Shown here piece after piece: positions 8,268 through 17,329 of a stretch of DNA of 64,000 nucleotides; positions within the stretch are counted from its first letter, which is position 1; each line of letters starts with the position of its first letter. The notes beneath the pieces are model-generated. The model was not told the DNA's origin, did not search any database, and was given only the letters and a program-made list of their open reading frames with translations. Source of the stretch: VAZQ01 sp963739175 (GTDB lineage Bacteria; Pseudomonadota; Alphaproteobacteria; Rhizobiales; Xanthobacteraceae); NCBI GenBank assembly GCA_963739175.1, contig CAVTZH010000008.1, positions 62,001 through 126,000 of the forward strand, written 5' to 3'. Made by a program: the position numbers and the translations under genes.

Positions 8268-9230
8268 TTAGCGCGGAGCGGCCTCCGGCTGCGCGCCGAC
8301 GGTGCCGCCACCTGGTGTTGTTGCGCGTGGCGGTGCTCCGGCCGACGTTCCGCCCGGCCGCGTGCGCCCGCTCGGATCAATGAAATACCGGAAGAAGTCC
8401 GAATCCGGTTTCAACAGCATCCGCGTGTCGCCGCGCAAGGCCGCGTCGTAAGCCTGCATCGCCCGGTAGAACGAGAAGAAATCCGGGTCGCGATTGAACG
8501 CATCGGCAAAGATGCGGTTGCGCTCGCCATCGCCTTCACCGCGCGTCGTGTCAGCCGTCTGCTGAGCGTCGGCCAGCAGCACGGTGACGTCGCGGTCGGC
8601 CTTCGCGCGGATTTCCTGCGCACGCTGGCTGCCCTGCGCGCGGAACTCGGCGGCTTCGCGCTGCCGTTCCGTCTGCATGCGTTGGTAGACCGCCTGACTG
8701 TTTTGCTCCGGCAAGTCGGCACGGCGAATCCGCACGTCGACGACGTCGATACCGAAGTCCTTCGCCTCGTGCTCGAGCTGCTCGCGTACCTTCGCCATCA
8801 GCCCGCCGCGCTCGTCGCGGACGACACGCGTCAACGTGTTCTCACCGAGCACGCGGCGTAGCGCCGAGTTCATCAAGGTCGAAAGCCGCGAATTGGCGCC
8901 TTCGATCGAACCGACCGTCTGATAAAACCGCAGAGCGTCGGTGATCTTGTAGCGCGCGAAGGCATCCACCACGAGGCGTTTCTGATCGGACGCGATCACT
9001 TCCTGCGCCGGATTTTCGAGATCGAGGATGCGCTTATCGATGTGGATCACGCTCTCGATAAACGGCGCCTTGAAATGCAGCCCGGGCTCAGAGACCACCC
9101 TTCTGGGCTCACCGAGCCGGACCACGATCGCCTGGCGCGTCTGGTAGACCGTGAAGATCGACGCATAGGCGACGACCAGCACCACGATGACAAATGCGGC
9201 AACGATGCCGCCGGCGACATTGAGTCTCAT
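8268..9230 (-). CDS. hflC: HflC, SPFH-domain protease modulator
   Basis: A 320-residue protein with an N-terminal membrane helix (about 6-26) followed by an SPFH/band-7 domain containing the TRQAIVVRLGEPRRV start and the long helical ERQREAAEFRAQGSQ segment. It pairs with HflK to form the large inner-membrane cage that limits FtsH protease access. Its ATG overlaps the hflK stop (9227-9230). The C-terminus is a Gly/Pro/Ala-rich tail. Length is typical. Confidence 0.95.
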   Translation of the reverse strand: MRLNVAGGIVAAFVIVVLVVAYASIFTVYQTRQAIVVRLGEPRRVVSEPGLHFKAPFIESVIHIDKRILDLENPAQEVIASDQKRLVVDAFARYKITDALRFYQTVGSIEGANSRLSTLMNSALRRVLGENTLTRVVRDERGGLMAKVREQLEHEAKDFGIDVVDVRIRRADLPEQNSQAVYQRMQTERQREAAEFRAQGSQRAQEIRAKADRDVTVLLADAQQTADTTRGEGDGERNRIFADAFNRDPDFFSFYRAMQAYDAALRGDTRMLLKPDSDFFRYFIDPSGRTRPGGTSAGAPPRATTPGGGTVGAQPEAAPR

Positions 9231-10405
9231 CGGGCGCCTCCCGCCTTGGGTTGCGGCTGGGCGGCCTTGGGTTGCGGTTGCTGCGGCCGCGAGAACTGAT
9301 CGAGGCTCAGGAATGGCACCACGTTGTTGCCGTTACCGAAGTCCAAAATGGTGGTCTGATTCGACCCGAGCAGCCGTTCCATGGTCTCGAGGTAGATGCG
9401 CTGGCGGGTAACGTCCGGCGCCTTCCTGTACTCGTCATAGACGCTGAGGAACCGCGCGGTCTGACCACGAGCCTCGGCGACCGTCTGCTCCTTGTAGGCT
9501 TCGGCGGATTGCAGGATCTGCGCGGCGCGGCCACGGGCCTCCGGCACCACCCGGTTGGCATAAGTTTGCGCCTCGTTCTGAGCGCGCTCAAGATCGATAC
9601 GCGCGGCCTGCACGTCACGCAGAGAATCGAGGACCTGCGTGGGGGGATCGACCTTTTGCAGTTGCACTTGGGTTACCTGCACCCCGGCCTGGTAACTGTC
9701 CAAAATCTTTTGCATCAGGGCTTGCACGTCGGTCTCGATGCTTTGACGTGCGACGGTCGTAATCTTTTCGCTGTCCGTCCGCCCAACCACTTCGCGCATC
9801 GCGCTTTCGGCCACCGCCTTCACCGTGCCATCGGCCATCTGGATGTTGAACAGATAGTCGGCGGCGCCGGTGGGCTTGACCAGCCAGAGCACGGTAAAGT
9901 CCACGTCGACGATGTTCTCGTCGCCGGTGAGCATGAGGCTCTCTTCCGGCACGTCGCGCACCGTGCTGCCGCGCCGCAGGTCCTCAACCATGCGCATGCC
10001 GATGTCGATACGATTGACGCGCGTCACCTTGGGCTTCAGCACGCTTTCGATCGGATATGGCAGGTGGTAGTTGGCGCCCGGCTTGGCATCGCGAACGTAT
10101 TTGCCAAAGCGCATCACGACACCGAGCTCGTCGGGTTGCACGAAAAAGATGCCCGACGCGACCCATGCCAGGAACGCAATGACCGCGACCAGGATAACGC
10201 CCGGCCCGCCGAGGCTGCCGCCCGGGAGCACTCTTTTCAGCTTGTCCTGGCTGCGCCGTATAAGCTCATCGAGGTCGGGCGTGTTCGAGCCGCCGCCCGA
10301 CTGCTGCGGTCCCTGACCCCAGGGGCCCCGGCCGCCGCCGCCACCACCACCACCACTTCCACCTCCGGATCCCCAGGGCCCACCGCCCTGATTGCTCCAA
10401 GGCAT
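9227..10405 (-). CDS. hflK: HflK, SPFH-domain protease modulator
   Basis: A 392-residue partner of HflC. The glycine-rich N-terminus (MPWSNQGGGPWG...) is typical of HflK, followed by a membrane helix (about 77-97), the band-7 domain (FFVQPDELGVVMRFGKYV), a helical coiled region and a Gln/Pro-rich tail. The start at 10405 has GAGGAGG seven bases upstream and matches the family N-terminus; the longer frame adds only eight residues. With hflC and DUF2065 it forms a minus-strand operon headed by this gene. Confidence 0.95.
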   Translation of the reverse strand: MPWSNQGGGPWGSGGGSGGGGGGGGRGPWGQGPQQSGGGSNTPDLDELIRRSQDKLKRVLPGGSLGGPGVILVAVIAFLAWVASGIFFVQPDELGVVMRFGKYVRDAKPGANYHLPYPIESVLKPKVTRVNRIDIGMRMVEDLRRGSTVRDVPEESLMLTGDENIVDVDFTVLWLVKPTGAADYLFNIQMADGTVKAVAESAMREVVGRTDSEKITTVARQSIETDVQALMQKILDSYQAGVQVTQVQLQKVDPPTQVLDSLRDVQAARIDLERAQNEAQTYANRVVPEARGRAAQILQSAEAYKEQTVAEARGQTARFLSVYDEYRKAPDVTRQRIYLETMERLLGSNQTTILDFGNGNNVVPFLSLDQFSRPQQPQPKAAQPQPKAGGAR

Positions 10406-10553
10406 CGATACCTCCTCAATACCCGCCAAAATGGCTGGGCTGTTCCGATTTGTCGCGGTTATAGGGGAGGAACCGATCCGTTACAACGCGCCTCGCAATC
10501 GTGCGGCCCCTCGGCGCATGGCATTGTAATCCGGCCGTTAATGATTTCGGGCT

Positions 10554-11102
10554 CTACGAGGCCCGTTCATAGACGTGAATCGAATAGGCCGCCTCGTCGC
10601 CCGGTCCGGCCGCATGATCGGTGCGCTCGACTTCGCGCCAGACCTTCGGATCGATGGGCGGGAACGTAGTGTCACCAGCGGGTTGCAACTTGACGCGGGT
10701 GACCACCAGGCGATCGGCGTCCGCGATGGTCTGCGCGTAGATATCGGCACCACCCACCACGCTGATCTGATCGACGCCGCGGCGCAACGCATCGCCGCGC
10801 GCCGCATCAAGCGCGGCGGCGACGCTCGTCGTCACCAGCGCACCCGGGATCGTCAACGTCGGATCGCGCGTCACCACGATGTTGGTCCGGCCTGGGAGCG
10901 GCCGGCGGGGGAAGGATTCATAGGTCCTGCGGCCTACGACCATCGGCTTGCCCCAGGTAACGTCGCGGAAGTGCCGCATCTCGGACTTGAGCCGCCACGG
11001 CAATTTGCCGCCCTGCCCGATCACGCCATTCTCGGCAACGGCAACAACCAGGACGACGCGCGGGTGCGTCGACGACACAACGGGACTCGCTGCCCCACTC
11101 AC
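10554..11102 (-). CDS. folA: Dihydrofolate reductase
   Basis: A 182-residue protein with the DHFR signature VVAVAENGVIGQGGKLPWRLKSEM (Trp and Asp/Glu positions around the folate site), KPMVVGRRTYESF and the NADPH-binding ISVVGGADIYAQ motif. It reduces dihydrofolate to tetrahydrofolate with NADPH. Its ATG overlaps the thyA stop by four bases (ATGA), so the two are translationally coupled. An in-frame GTG closer to the first strand may be the real start, since the first 14 residues are not typical. Confidence 0.95.
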   Translation of the reverse strand: MSGAASPVVSSTHPRVVLVVAVAENGVIGQGGKLPWRLKSEMRHFRDVTWGKPMVVGRRTYESFPRRPLPGRTNIVVTRDPTLTIPGALVTTSVAAALDAARGDALRRGVDQISVVGGADIYAQTIADADRLVVTRVKLQPAGDTTFPPIDPKVWREVERTDHAAGPGDEAAYSIHVYERAS

Positions 11103-11893
11103 ACCGCCACCTCGGCTTTGATATGCGGATGCGGATCGTAGCCTTCGAGCGTGAAGTCCTCGTAGCGCAACGCGAACAGGTCAGTGGCCGCCGGATTGAT
11201 CAGCATGCGCGGCAATCGCTTTGGTGCGCGCGAGAGCTGCAGCCGCGCCTGTTCGAGATGATTGAGATAGAGGTGCGCGTCGCCAAGCGTGTGGATGAAT
11301 TCGCCGGGTTTCAGCCCGATCACCTGCGCCACCGCCATGGTCAACAACGCATAGGACGCGATGTTGAAGGGCACGCCCAGGAAGACGTCGGCCGAGCGCT
11401 GATAGAGCTGGCAGGAAAGCCGGCCTTGCGCGACGTAGAACTGGAACAAGCAGTGGCAGGGTGGCAGCGCCATCTTTCCGATATCGGCCGGATTCCAGGC
11501 GGTGACGATCAGCCGCCGTGAATCCGGATTGCGCCGGATTTGCGTGACCACTTCGGCGATCTGATCGACAGCGCCGCCGTCGGGCGTCGGCCAGGAGCGC
11601 CATTGCCGTCCGTAGACCGGCCCAAGCTCACCCTGTTCGTCCGCCCACTCGTTCCAGATGCTGACGCCGTGATCCTTGAGATATTTGACGTTGGTGTCGC
11701 CGGCGAGGAACCAGAGCAGTTCGTAAACGATCGACTTGAGATGCAGCTTCTTGGTCGTCGTCAGCGGGAAGCCTTCGGCCAGGTTGAAACGCATCTGATG
11801 CCCGAACACCGAGATGGTCCCGGTGCCGGTGCGGTCGCGCTTCTCCACGCCGTCGGCAAGGATGCGTTCCATCAGGTCGTGATACTGGCGCAT
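11099..11893 (-). CDS. thyA: Thymidylate synthase
   Basis: A 264-residue protein, the same length as the E. coli enzyme. The active-site segment LPPCHCLFQFYV holds the nucleophilic Cys, and RSADVFLGVPFNIASYA and the C-terminal YDPHPHIKAEVAV are conserved. It methylates dUMP to dTMP using methylene-tetrahydrofolate, producing dihydrofolate that the adjacent FolA recycles. It is first gene of the thyA-folA pair on the minus strand and diverges from the binding-protein gene at 12028. Confidence 0.98.
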   Translation of the reverse strand: MRQYHDLMERILADGVEKRDRTGTGTISVFGHQMRFNLAEGFPLTTTKKLHLKSIVYELLWFLAGDTNVKYLKDHGVSIWNEWADEQGELGPVYGRQWRSWPTPDGGAVDQIAEVVTQIRRNPDSRRLIVTAWNPADIGKMALPPCHCLFQFYVAQGRLSCQLYQRSADVFLGVPFNIASYALLTMAVAQVIGLKPGEFIHTLGDAHLYLNHLEQARLQLSRAPKRLPRMLINPAATDLFALRYEDFTLEGYDPHPHIKAEVAV

Positions 11894-12027
11894 GCTGTTG
11901 CTTATATTGGTCCAACTCGCCGCCAGCCTAGCCCTGCCGCCCTGCGCAAAGAAGTCCCATTACCGCCGGTGCGTCCACAGGCTATTCTGCCCGGTAACCC
12001 GGCACGGTGGCCGATACGGAGGGACTC

Positions 12028-12999
12028 ATGCGCGTGGTACTCGGCATTCTTTGCGCGGCACTCGTTACCTGGAACGCGCAGGCTCAGTCGCCCGCCGACA
12101 GCTTTCCCAACAAGCCGATCCGGATCATCGTTCCGTTTGCGCCGGGTGGCATCGTCGACACCTCCGCCCGCGTCATCGGGCAGGAGCTTTCCAAGCGCTG
12201 GGGTCAGCAGGTCGTGGTGGAAAACCGCCCCGGCGGCAACGGCTTCATCGGCGTCATGGCGACGGTCAAAGCGCCGGCGGACGGCTACACGCTGCTGATG
12301 GCGCATACCGGCGAATTCGGGGTCAATCCGGCGATATTCCCGGACGTTCCCTACGACCTCGATCGCGATCTTGCGCCCATCACCATGATCAACGAAGCGC
12401 CCATGGTCGTGGTGGTGAACGGCAGCCTCCCGATCAAGACCATGCAGGAGTTGCTCGCGACCGCCAAGGCGAAGCCAGGGGCGGTCGGTGTGTCCACTCC
12501 GGGCACCGGTTCGATCAACCACTTGGTGCTCGAGTGGATGAACCTCAACACTAGCGTCAAGTTCCTTCACGTCCCCTACAAGGGCGGCGCACCCGCGATC
12601 ACCGCCACCGCCGGCGGCGAGGTGCCGGCGGGCAAGGCCGCGCTCGGCTCCGCGCTGCCGCATATCAAGTCGGGGCGGGTGCGGGTCCTCGCCGTCACAA
12701 CTGCCGAGCGCAGCTTTGTCGACAAGTCCTGGCCCACACTGATCGAGAGCGGGATTCCCGATGTGCGCTCATCGATCTGGGCCGGCCTGTTCGCCCCCAA
12801 GGGCGTGCCGCAGCCGATCATCGAGAAGCTCTATGCGGAGATCGCCAAAATCCTGCAGATGCCGGAAGTGAAGGAGCGGTTCGCCGCTGGCGGCGGCGTG
12901 CCGGGCGGCATGCGACCTGAGGCATTCGGGGACGCCATCCGCAAGGAAGCGGCGAGCCTCAAGAAGGTCGCGGTGGCGGCGAACGTCAAACCGGAGTGA
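12028..12999 (+). CDS. Tripartite tricarboxylate transporter substrate-binding protein (Bug family)
   Basis: A 323-residue exported protein. A signal peptide (MRVVLGILCAALVTWNAQAQ) is followed by the Bug/TctC hallmarks FPNKPIRIIVPFAPGGIVDT, VVENRPGGNGFIG and a HVPYKGGAPA loop, which in this family line the ligand cleft for small carboxylated solutes. The start at 12028 follows CGGAGGG and begins the signal peptide directly. It is followed by a close paralogue and then tctB and tctA, so it is probably one of two alternative receptors of that transporter. The ligand cannot be read from sequence. Confidence 0.9.
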   Translation: MRVVLGILCAALVTWNAQAQSPADSFPNKPIRIIVPFAPGGIVDTSARVIGQELSKRWGQQVVVENRPGGNGFIGVMATVKAPADGYTLLMAHTGEFGVNPAIFPDVPYDLDRDLAPITMINEAPMVVVVNGSLPIKTMQELLATAKAKPGAVGVSTPGTGSINHLVLEWMNLNTSVKFLHVPYKGGAPAITATAGGEVPAGKAALGSALPHIKSGRVRVLAVTTAERSFVDKSWPTLIESGIPDVRSSIWAGLFAPKGVPQPIIEKLYAEIAKILQMPEVKERFAAGGGVPGGMRPEAFGDAIRKEAASLKKVAVAANVKPE

Positions 13000-13076
13000 C
13001 CAAAAGAGCGCGCCATCTGGGCCCATTGCGGATGGTGCGCCACCGGGTATCTTGGACCCCATAGCTCTGGGGGACG

Positions 13077-14051
13077 ATGATGCGCGTTGTTGCCGGCCTT
13101 TTGTGTGCGTCGCTTGCGGTCTTCTGCAATCCGCAGGCGCAGGCTCAAAGCTACCCGACCAAGCCAGTCCGCATCATCGTGCCCTACGCCCCCGGCGGCT
13201 TTGCCGACGTCGCCGCGCGCATCGTCGCGCAGAAGCTGCAGGAGCGGCTTGGGCAACAGGTCATCGTCGAGAACCGCTCCGGCGGCAACGGCTTCATCGG
13301 CACCACCGCCGGCGCGAAGGCCGCCCCCGATGGCTACACATTGCTCACCGCGCATACCGGCGAGTTTGCGGTCAGCCCCGCGGTGTTCAAGGACATCCCG
13401 TTCGAGCTCGAGCGCGACTTCGAGTCCATCACCATGATCAGCACCGCGCCGCTGCTGGTCGCGGCGAACGCAAAGGGACCAATCCAATCGATCCCGGACT
13501 TGATTGCCGTCGCCAAAGCCAAGCCAAACACGGTCGGCATGGGAACACCCGGCACCGCCAGCATCAATCATCTGGCCGGTGAATGGTTCGCGGACGCCGC
13601 CGGCATCAAGTTTTTGCACGTGCCGTATAAGGGTGGCGCACCCGCCGGTGTGGCGGTCGCCGCTGGCGAAGTGCCGATGGGCGTCATGGCCATCTCCTCG
13701 GTGATGGCGCAGATCCAAGCCGGCCGCGTGAAGCCGCTGGCGGTGACGACGGCCAAGCGCAGCGCGCAGTTCAAGGATTGGCCGACGCTCCAGGAAGCCG
13801 GCAACATCAAGGACGTCGATGCCTCGATCTGGACCGGACTGTTCGCGCCGAAGGGCACGCCCAAAGCCATTCTGGACAGGCTGCATGCGGAAATGGTTGC
13901 GATCCTGGCCATGCCGGACGTGCGTGAGAAATTCGCCCAGGGCGGCGCCGAAACCGGTGGCATGTCGTCGGCGGATTTTGTCGCCATGATCAAGCGCGAG
14001 GCCGCCGCCTACAAGGCGATCGTCCAAAAGGCGAATATCAGGCCGGAGTGA
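13077..14051 (+). CDS. Tripartite tricarboxylate transporter substrate-binding protein (Bug family), second paralogue
   Basis: A 324-residue Bug protein, closely similar to the preceding gene (shared VENRxGGNGFIG, LFAPKGxP and LHVPYKGGAP segments). This suggests tandem duplication. The signal peptide ends near QAQS. Two ATGs in a row (13077 and 13080) follow a GGGGGA ribosome site. The tctB gene starts 34 bases after its stop, so this copy is the one most tightly coupled with the membrane subunits. Confidence 0.9.
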   Translation: MMRVVAGLLCASLAVFCNPQAQAQSYPTKPVRIIVPYAPGGFADVAARIVAQKLQERLGQQVIVENRSGGNGFIGTTAGAKAAPDGYTLLTAHTGEFAVSPAVFKDIPFELERDFESITMISTAPLLVAANAKGPIQSIPDLIAVAKAKPNTVGMGTPGTASINHLAGEWFADAAGIKFLHVPYKGGAPAGVAVAAGEVPMGVMAISSVMAQIQAGRVKPLAVTTAKRSAQFKDWPTLQEAGNIKDVDASIWTGLFAPKGTPKAILDRLHAEMVAILAMPDVREKFAQGGAETGGMSSADFVAMIKREAAAYKAIVQKANIRPE

Positions 14052-14085
14052 TGAAGCATCGCTCCGGGCCTCGAGCGGGCAAACC

Positions 14086-14532
14086 GTGAGAATTCGATCT
14101 CCGAGCGATTTCTGGTGCGGCGTTCTGTTGATCGCCATGGGCATCGCTTTCATGGTGCTCGCCCGGCAATACCGGTTCGGAACGCCGGCCCGCATGGGCC
14201 CTGGCTTCTTCCCGACCATCCTAGGCGGCATTCTCACGGCGCTCGGCCTCTCGCTGTCGATCCCGGCGCTGGTCCGCAATGGTGACCCCCTGCCCCGCGT
14301 GGGTCTGCGGCCGCTGCTGACCATCCTCGCGGCGATCGTCGTCTTCGCGCTGCTGCTGCAGCCCTTGGGGTTCGTGCTGGCGGCCATCGTCCTGGTCTTG
14401 ATTGCCGCCTTCGCGGACCCGGAACTGCGGCGCATCGAAACCGCCGGGCTCGCGCTCCTGCTCACGGCTTTTTCGGTCGGCATTTTTGTTCTGTTGCTCG
14501 GCCTGCCGCTCAATCTGTGGCCGGATCTCTAG
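14086..14532 (+). CDS. TctB-type small membrane subunit of tripartite tricarboxylate transporter
   Basis: A 148-residue protein with four hydrophobic segments and the TctB start pattern (RIRSPSDFWCGVLLIAMGIAFMVLARQY) followed by the R-M-GPGFFP motif typical of the family. It ends PLNLWPDL, a common TctB ending. The initiator is GTG. The gene lies between the tandem binding proteins and tctA, forming a complete C-C-B-A transporter operon on the plus strand. Confidence 0.88.
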   Translation: MRIRSPSDFWCGVLLIAMGIAFMVLARQYRFGTPARMGPGFFPTILGGILTALGLSLSIPALVRNGDPLPRVGLRPLLTILAAIVVFALLLQPLGFVLAAIVLVLIAAFADPELRRIETAGLALLLTAFSVGIFVLLLGLPLNLWPDL

Positions 14533-14542
14533 GCGACGCGAC

Positions 14543-16045
14543 ATGGAGATCCTGTCCAACCTTGCCCTTGGGTTCAGCGTCGCGGTCACGCTGCAAAATC
14601 TCCTCTACTGCTTCATCGGTGTGTTCCTCGGCACACTGATCGGCGTGCTACCGGGCATCGGTCCGGTCGCGACGGTCGCGATGCTGTTGCCGCTCACGTT
14701 CAATCTGCATCCGGCGACCGCCATGATCATGCTCGCCGGCATCTACTACGGCGCGCAATATGGCGGCTCGACCACGGCAATCCTGGTCAACATTCCGGGC
14801 GAGTCGTCGTCCGTCGTCACCACCATCGACGGCCATCAGATGGCGAAGCAGGGCCGCGCCGGCCCTGCGCTCGGGATGGCGGCGATCGCTTCGTTCATCG
14901 CTGGCAGCGTCGCGACGCTGGTGGTCGCGCTGTTCTCGCCGCCGCTCGCCGAGATCGCGCTGAAGTTCGGTCCCGCCGACTACTTCTCATTGATGGTGTT
15001 CGGCCTTGTCGGCGCCGTCGTGCTGGCGCGCGGCTCGCTGCGCAAGGCGATCGCCATGGTGGTGCTCGGCCTGCTGTTCGGCCTCGTCGGCACCGACGTC
15101 AACTCCGGACAGCAGCGCTTCACCTTGGGGATTCCGGCGCTCGCCGAAGGCATCAGCTTTGCCGCGCTCGCCATGGGCATGTTTGGCGTCGCGGAGGTCA
15201 TCTACAATCTCGAGCAGCGCGCGGCCGAGCGGCAGGTGGACATCGCCGGCATCGGCCGCGTGATGCCGACGCTCGCCGATCTGCGGCAATGCATGTGGTC
15301 GATCGCACGCGGAACGGGCTTCGGCTCGCTGCTCGGCATCCTGCCCGGCGGCGGCGCGTTGCTCGCGTCGTTTGCCGCCTACACCGTCGAGAAGAAAGTC
15401 GCGAGCGAGCCGAAGAATTTCGGCGACGGCGACATCCGCGGCGTGGCCGCGCCCGAGGCGGCGAACAATGCCGGCGCGCAGACCTCGTTCATCCCGATGC
15501 TCACGCTCGGCGTGCCGTCCAATCCGACCATGGCGCTGATGATCGGGGCGCTGATGATCCAGGGAATTCAGCCCGGACCGCAGGCGATGCTGCAACGGCC
15601 GGAATTGTTCTGGGGCATTGTCGCGTCGATGTGGATCGGCAATCTGTTCCTGCTGCTGCTCAATCTGCCGCTGGTGGGTCTGTGGGTGCGGCTCCTGGCG
15701 GTCCCCTACCGGCTGTTGTTCCCGGCCATCCTGATGTTCTGCTGCATCGGCGTTTATTCGATCAACAACAACCCGTTCGATCTCTTCCAGCTGGTGGTGT
15801 TTTCGGCGCTCGGCTACGCGCTGCTCAAGCTCGGCTGCGAGCCGGCGCCTTTGGTCCTCGGCCTCGTGCTGGGCCCGATGATGGAAGAATACCTGCGCCG
15901 CGCGCTCCTGATCTCGCTCGGCGATCCGATGGTCCTGGTCACCAGCCCGCTCAGCGCCGCCTTCCTGGTCGCGGCGCTGGTGCTCCTGGTCTCGATCGCG
16001 GTGCCGGTGATCCGGACCCAGCGCGAAGTCGCCATGAAGGAGTGA
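14543..16045 (+). CDS. TctA-type large membrane subunit of tripartite tricarboxylate transporter
   Basis: A 500-residue polytopic permease. It shows the TctA motifs LIGVLPGIGPVATVAMLLP (N-terminal), ILAGIYYGAQYGGSTTAIL-type segment, DGHQMAKQGRAGPALGMAA and the C-terminal EAANNAGAQTSFIPMLTLG repeat. These are the two inverted halves of the permease. The ATG at 14543 aligns with the family start (MEILSNLALGFSVA); the longer open frame runs into tctB out of frame. It uses the ion gradient to import the solute captured by the Bug protein. Confidence 0.93.
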   Translation: MEILSNLALGFSVAVTLQNLLYCFIGVFLGTLIGVLPGIGPVATVAMLLPLTFNLHPATAMIMLAGIYYGAQYGGSTTAILVNIPGESSSVVTTIDGHQMAKQGRAGPALGMAAIASFIAGSVATLVVALFSPPLAEIALKFGPADYFSLMVFGLVGAVVLARGSLRKAIAMVVLGLLFGLVGTDVNSGQQRFTLGIPALAEGISFAALAMGMFGVAEVIYNLEQRAAERQVDIAGIGRVMPTLADLRQCMWSIARGTGFGSLLGILPGGGALLASFAAYTVEKKVASEPKNFGDGDIRGVAAPEAANNAGAQTSFIPMLTLGVPSNPTMALMIGALMIQGIQPGPQAMLQRPELFWGIVASMWIGNLFLLLLNLPLVGLWVRLLAVPYRLLFPAILMFCCIGVYSINNNPFDLFQLVVFSALGYALLKLGCEPAPLVLGLVLGPMMEEYLRRALLISLGDPMVLVTSPLSAAFLVAALVLLVSIAVPVIRTQREVAMKE

Positions 16046-16075
16046 CGATACGCACAGCGGCCGAACGCTGCCGCC

Positions 16076-17165
16076 TCAATGGGGTGCCTTGGTCGCCGCG
16101 CGAAGCGCACCGACCACATCCGGCGAGACGTCCGCCAGCGCACGGAAGATCGCACGGCCCTGTTCCGCCCCGATATGGCTGTAGGGGATGCCCTGCCTCG
16201 CCAACATGTCCTGCTCGAACGCCGCGTCGCGCGCGACGCCCTCGAAATCCTTTACGGAGGGCTGCAAGCGGCGCCGCCGGCGTGCGCGGCGGAGCGACTG
16301 CGATATAGGTGAGCTCTCCGATCTGGTTGGTGAGCCAGTTGAACGCATCCCAGGTGGGGCCCGCGGGCATGCGGCCGTGCACCTCACGGTAGAGATCCGG
16401 GAACGCCGGCATTTCGGTGATGAGCTTGTTCCGCGCGTAGTGGCCGCTGCCATCGACCGGGACCAGATAAGCGAAGCCGACGCCCTCCCCCGACTTGATG
16501 AAGGCGCCGCTGCGGCCGCGGAAGGTCGCGATGCTGGTCGAATGAATATTGACCTCGCCGCGCTGCATGGCGAGGAACACGCCCGCGCCGCCGCGGAAGC
16601 CTACGATCATCCGGTGTTTGACCCCGAGCACATTCAGGGCGAGATGCGGCAACAGCCCGGATTGGTTGGTGTAGTTGAGCGAGCCGAGGATCACGTTGTC
16701 GGCGCGCATGATATCGGTGGGCTTTTTGACCCCACCCGGGATCATGTCTGAGCGTCCATAGATCACGCGGATGTCGCCAACTCCGCCGACGAACTCGAAA
16801 TTCTCGTAGCGAGCCCGCATTCCTTGATCGCCGAGCACCTGCGCGAGCGGATCCCAGGAATTGAAAAGGATCGTCAGTCCGTCGGGTTGCGCCTTCTCGT
16901 AGACAAAATTGGTGGCTCCGACGCCGGCAGCGCTGGGCATGTTCTGAACGACGACCGTCGGATTGCCCGGGATGTGCTTGCGCAGATAGCCGACGAACAG
17001 GCGCGCCATCGTGTCGACAGTCCCGCCGGCTTCGACGCCGACGAGCATTCTCAGCGTTTTGCCGGCGTAGAACTCATCCGTTTGCGCCGCGGCAGGCGCC
17101 ATCGAGACCGCCATCGCCAGCGCAGCGATCGTGCCGCCTAGAGGCAAAGGTCGGGCGCGGCTCAT
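16076..17165 (-). pseudogene. Bug/TctC-like substrate-binding protein, frameshifted near the C-terminus
   Basis: The first 290 codons encode a signal peptide (cleavage after AAAQ) and a TctC-like protein (LRMLVGVEAGGTVDTMARL, VVQNMPSAAG). The frame then changes at an AAA run (16245-16247, TTT on the coding strand). Reading ALRKGF in one frame and EGVARDAAFEQDML in the next restores a normal C-terminus ending ATKAPH at 16076. Removing one base gives 362 residues, a normal length. The tctA and tctB genes just upstream on the same strand make this the receptor of a B-A-C operon. It may be a real pseudogene or an assembly error. Confidence 0.82.
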
Positions 17166-17329
17166 CGTTTCCTCTCGGCGTTTCTCCAGGCACTCGCGAC
17201 CTGTTGTGCGGCCATTCTTGCCGGGCTTACGGGTTCGGGCAAATCAAAATCTAGCGGCGCCAGAAAAAGCTTGCGGCGCCACTCGGGGCGCCGCCGGCAA
17301 CAATCCAATCGGTGCAACGGAGATCGAAA

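Noticed and set aside
9251..10669. A 472-codon plus-strand open frame opposite hflK
   Set aside because: Low-complexity composition and complete overlap with hflK, whose SPFH motifs and ribosome site are clear.
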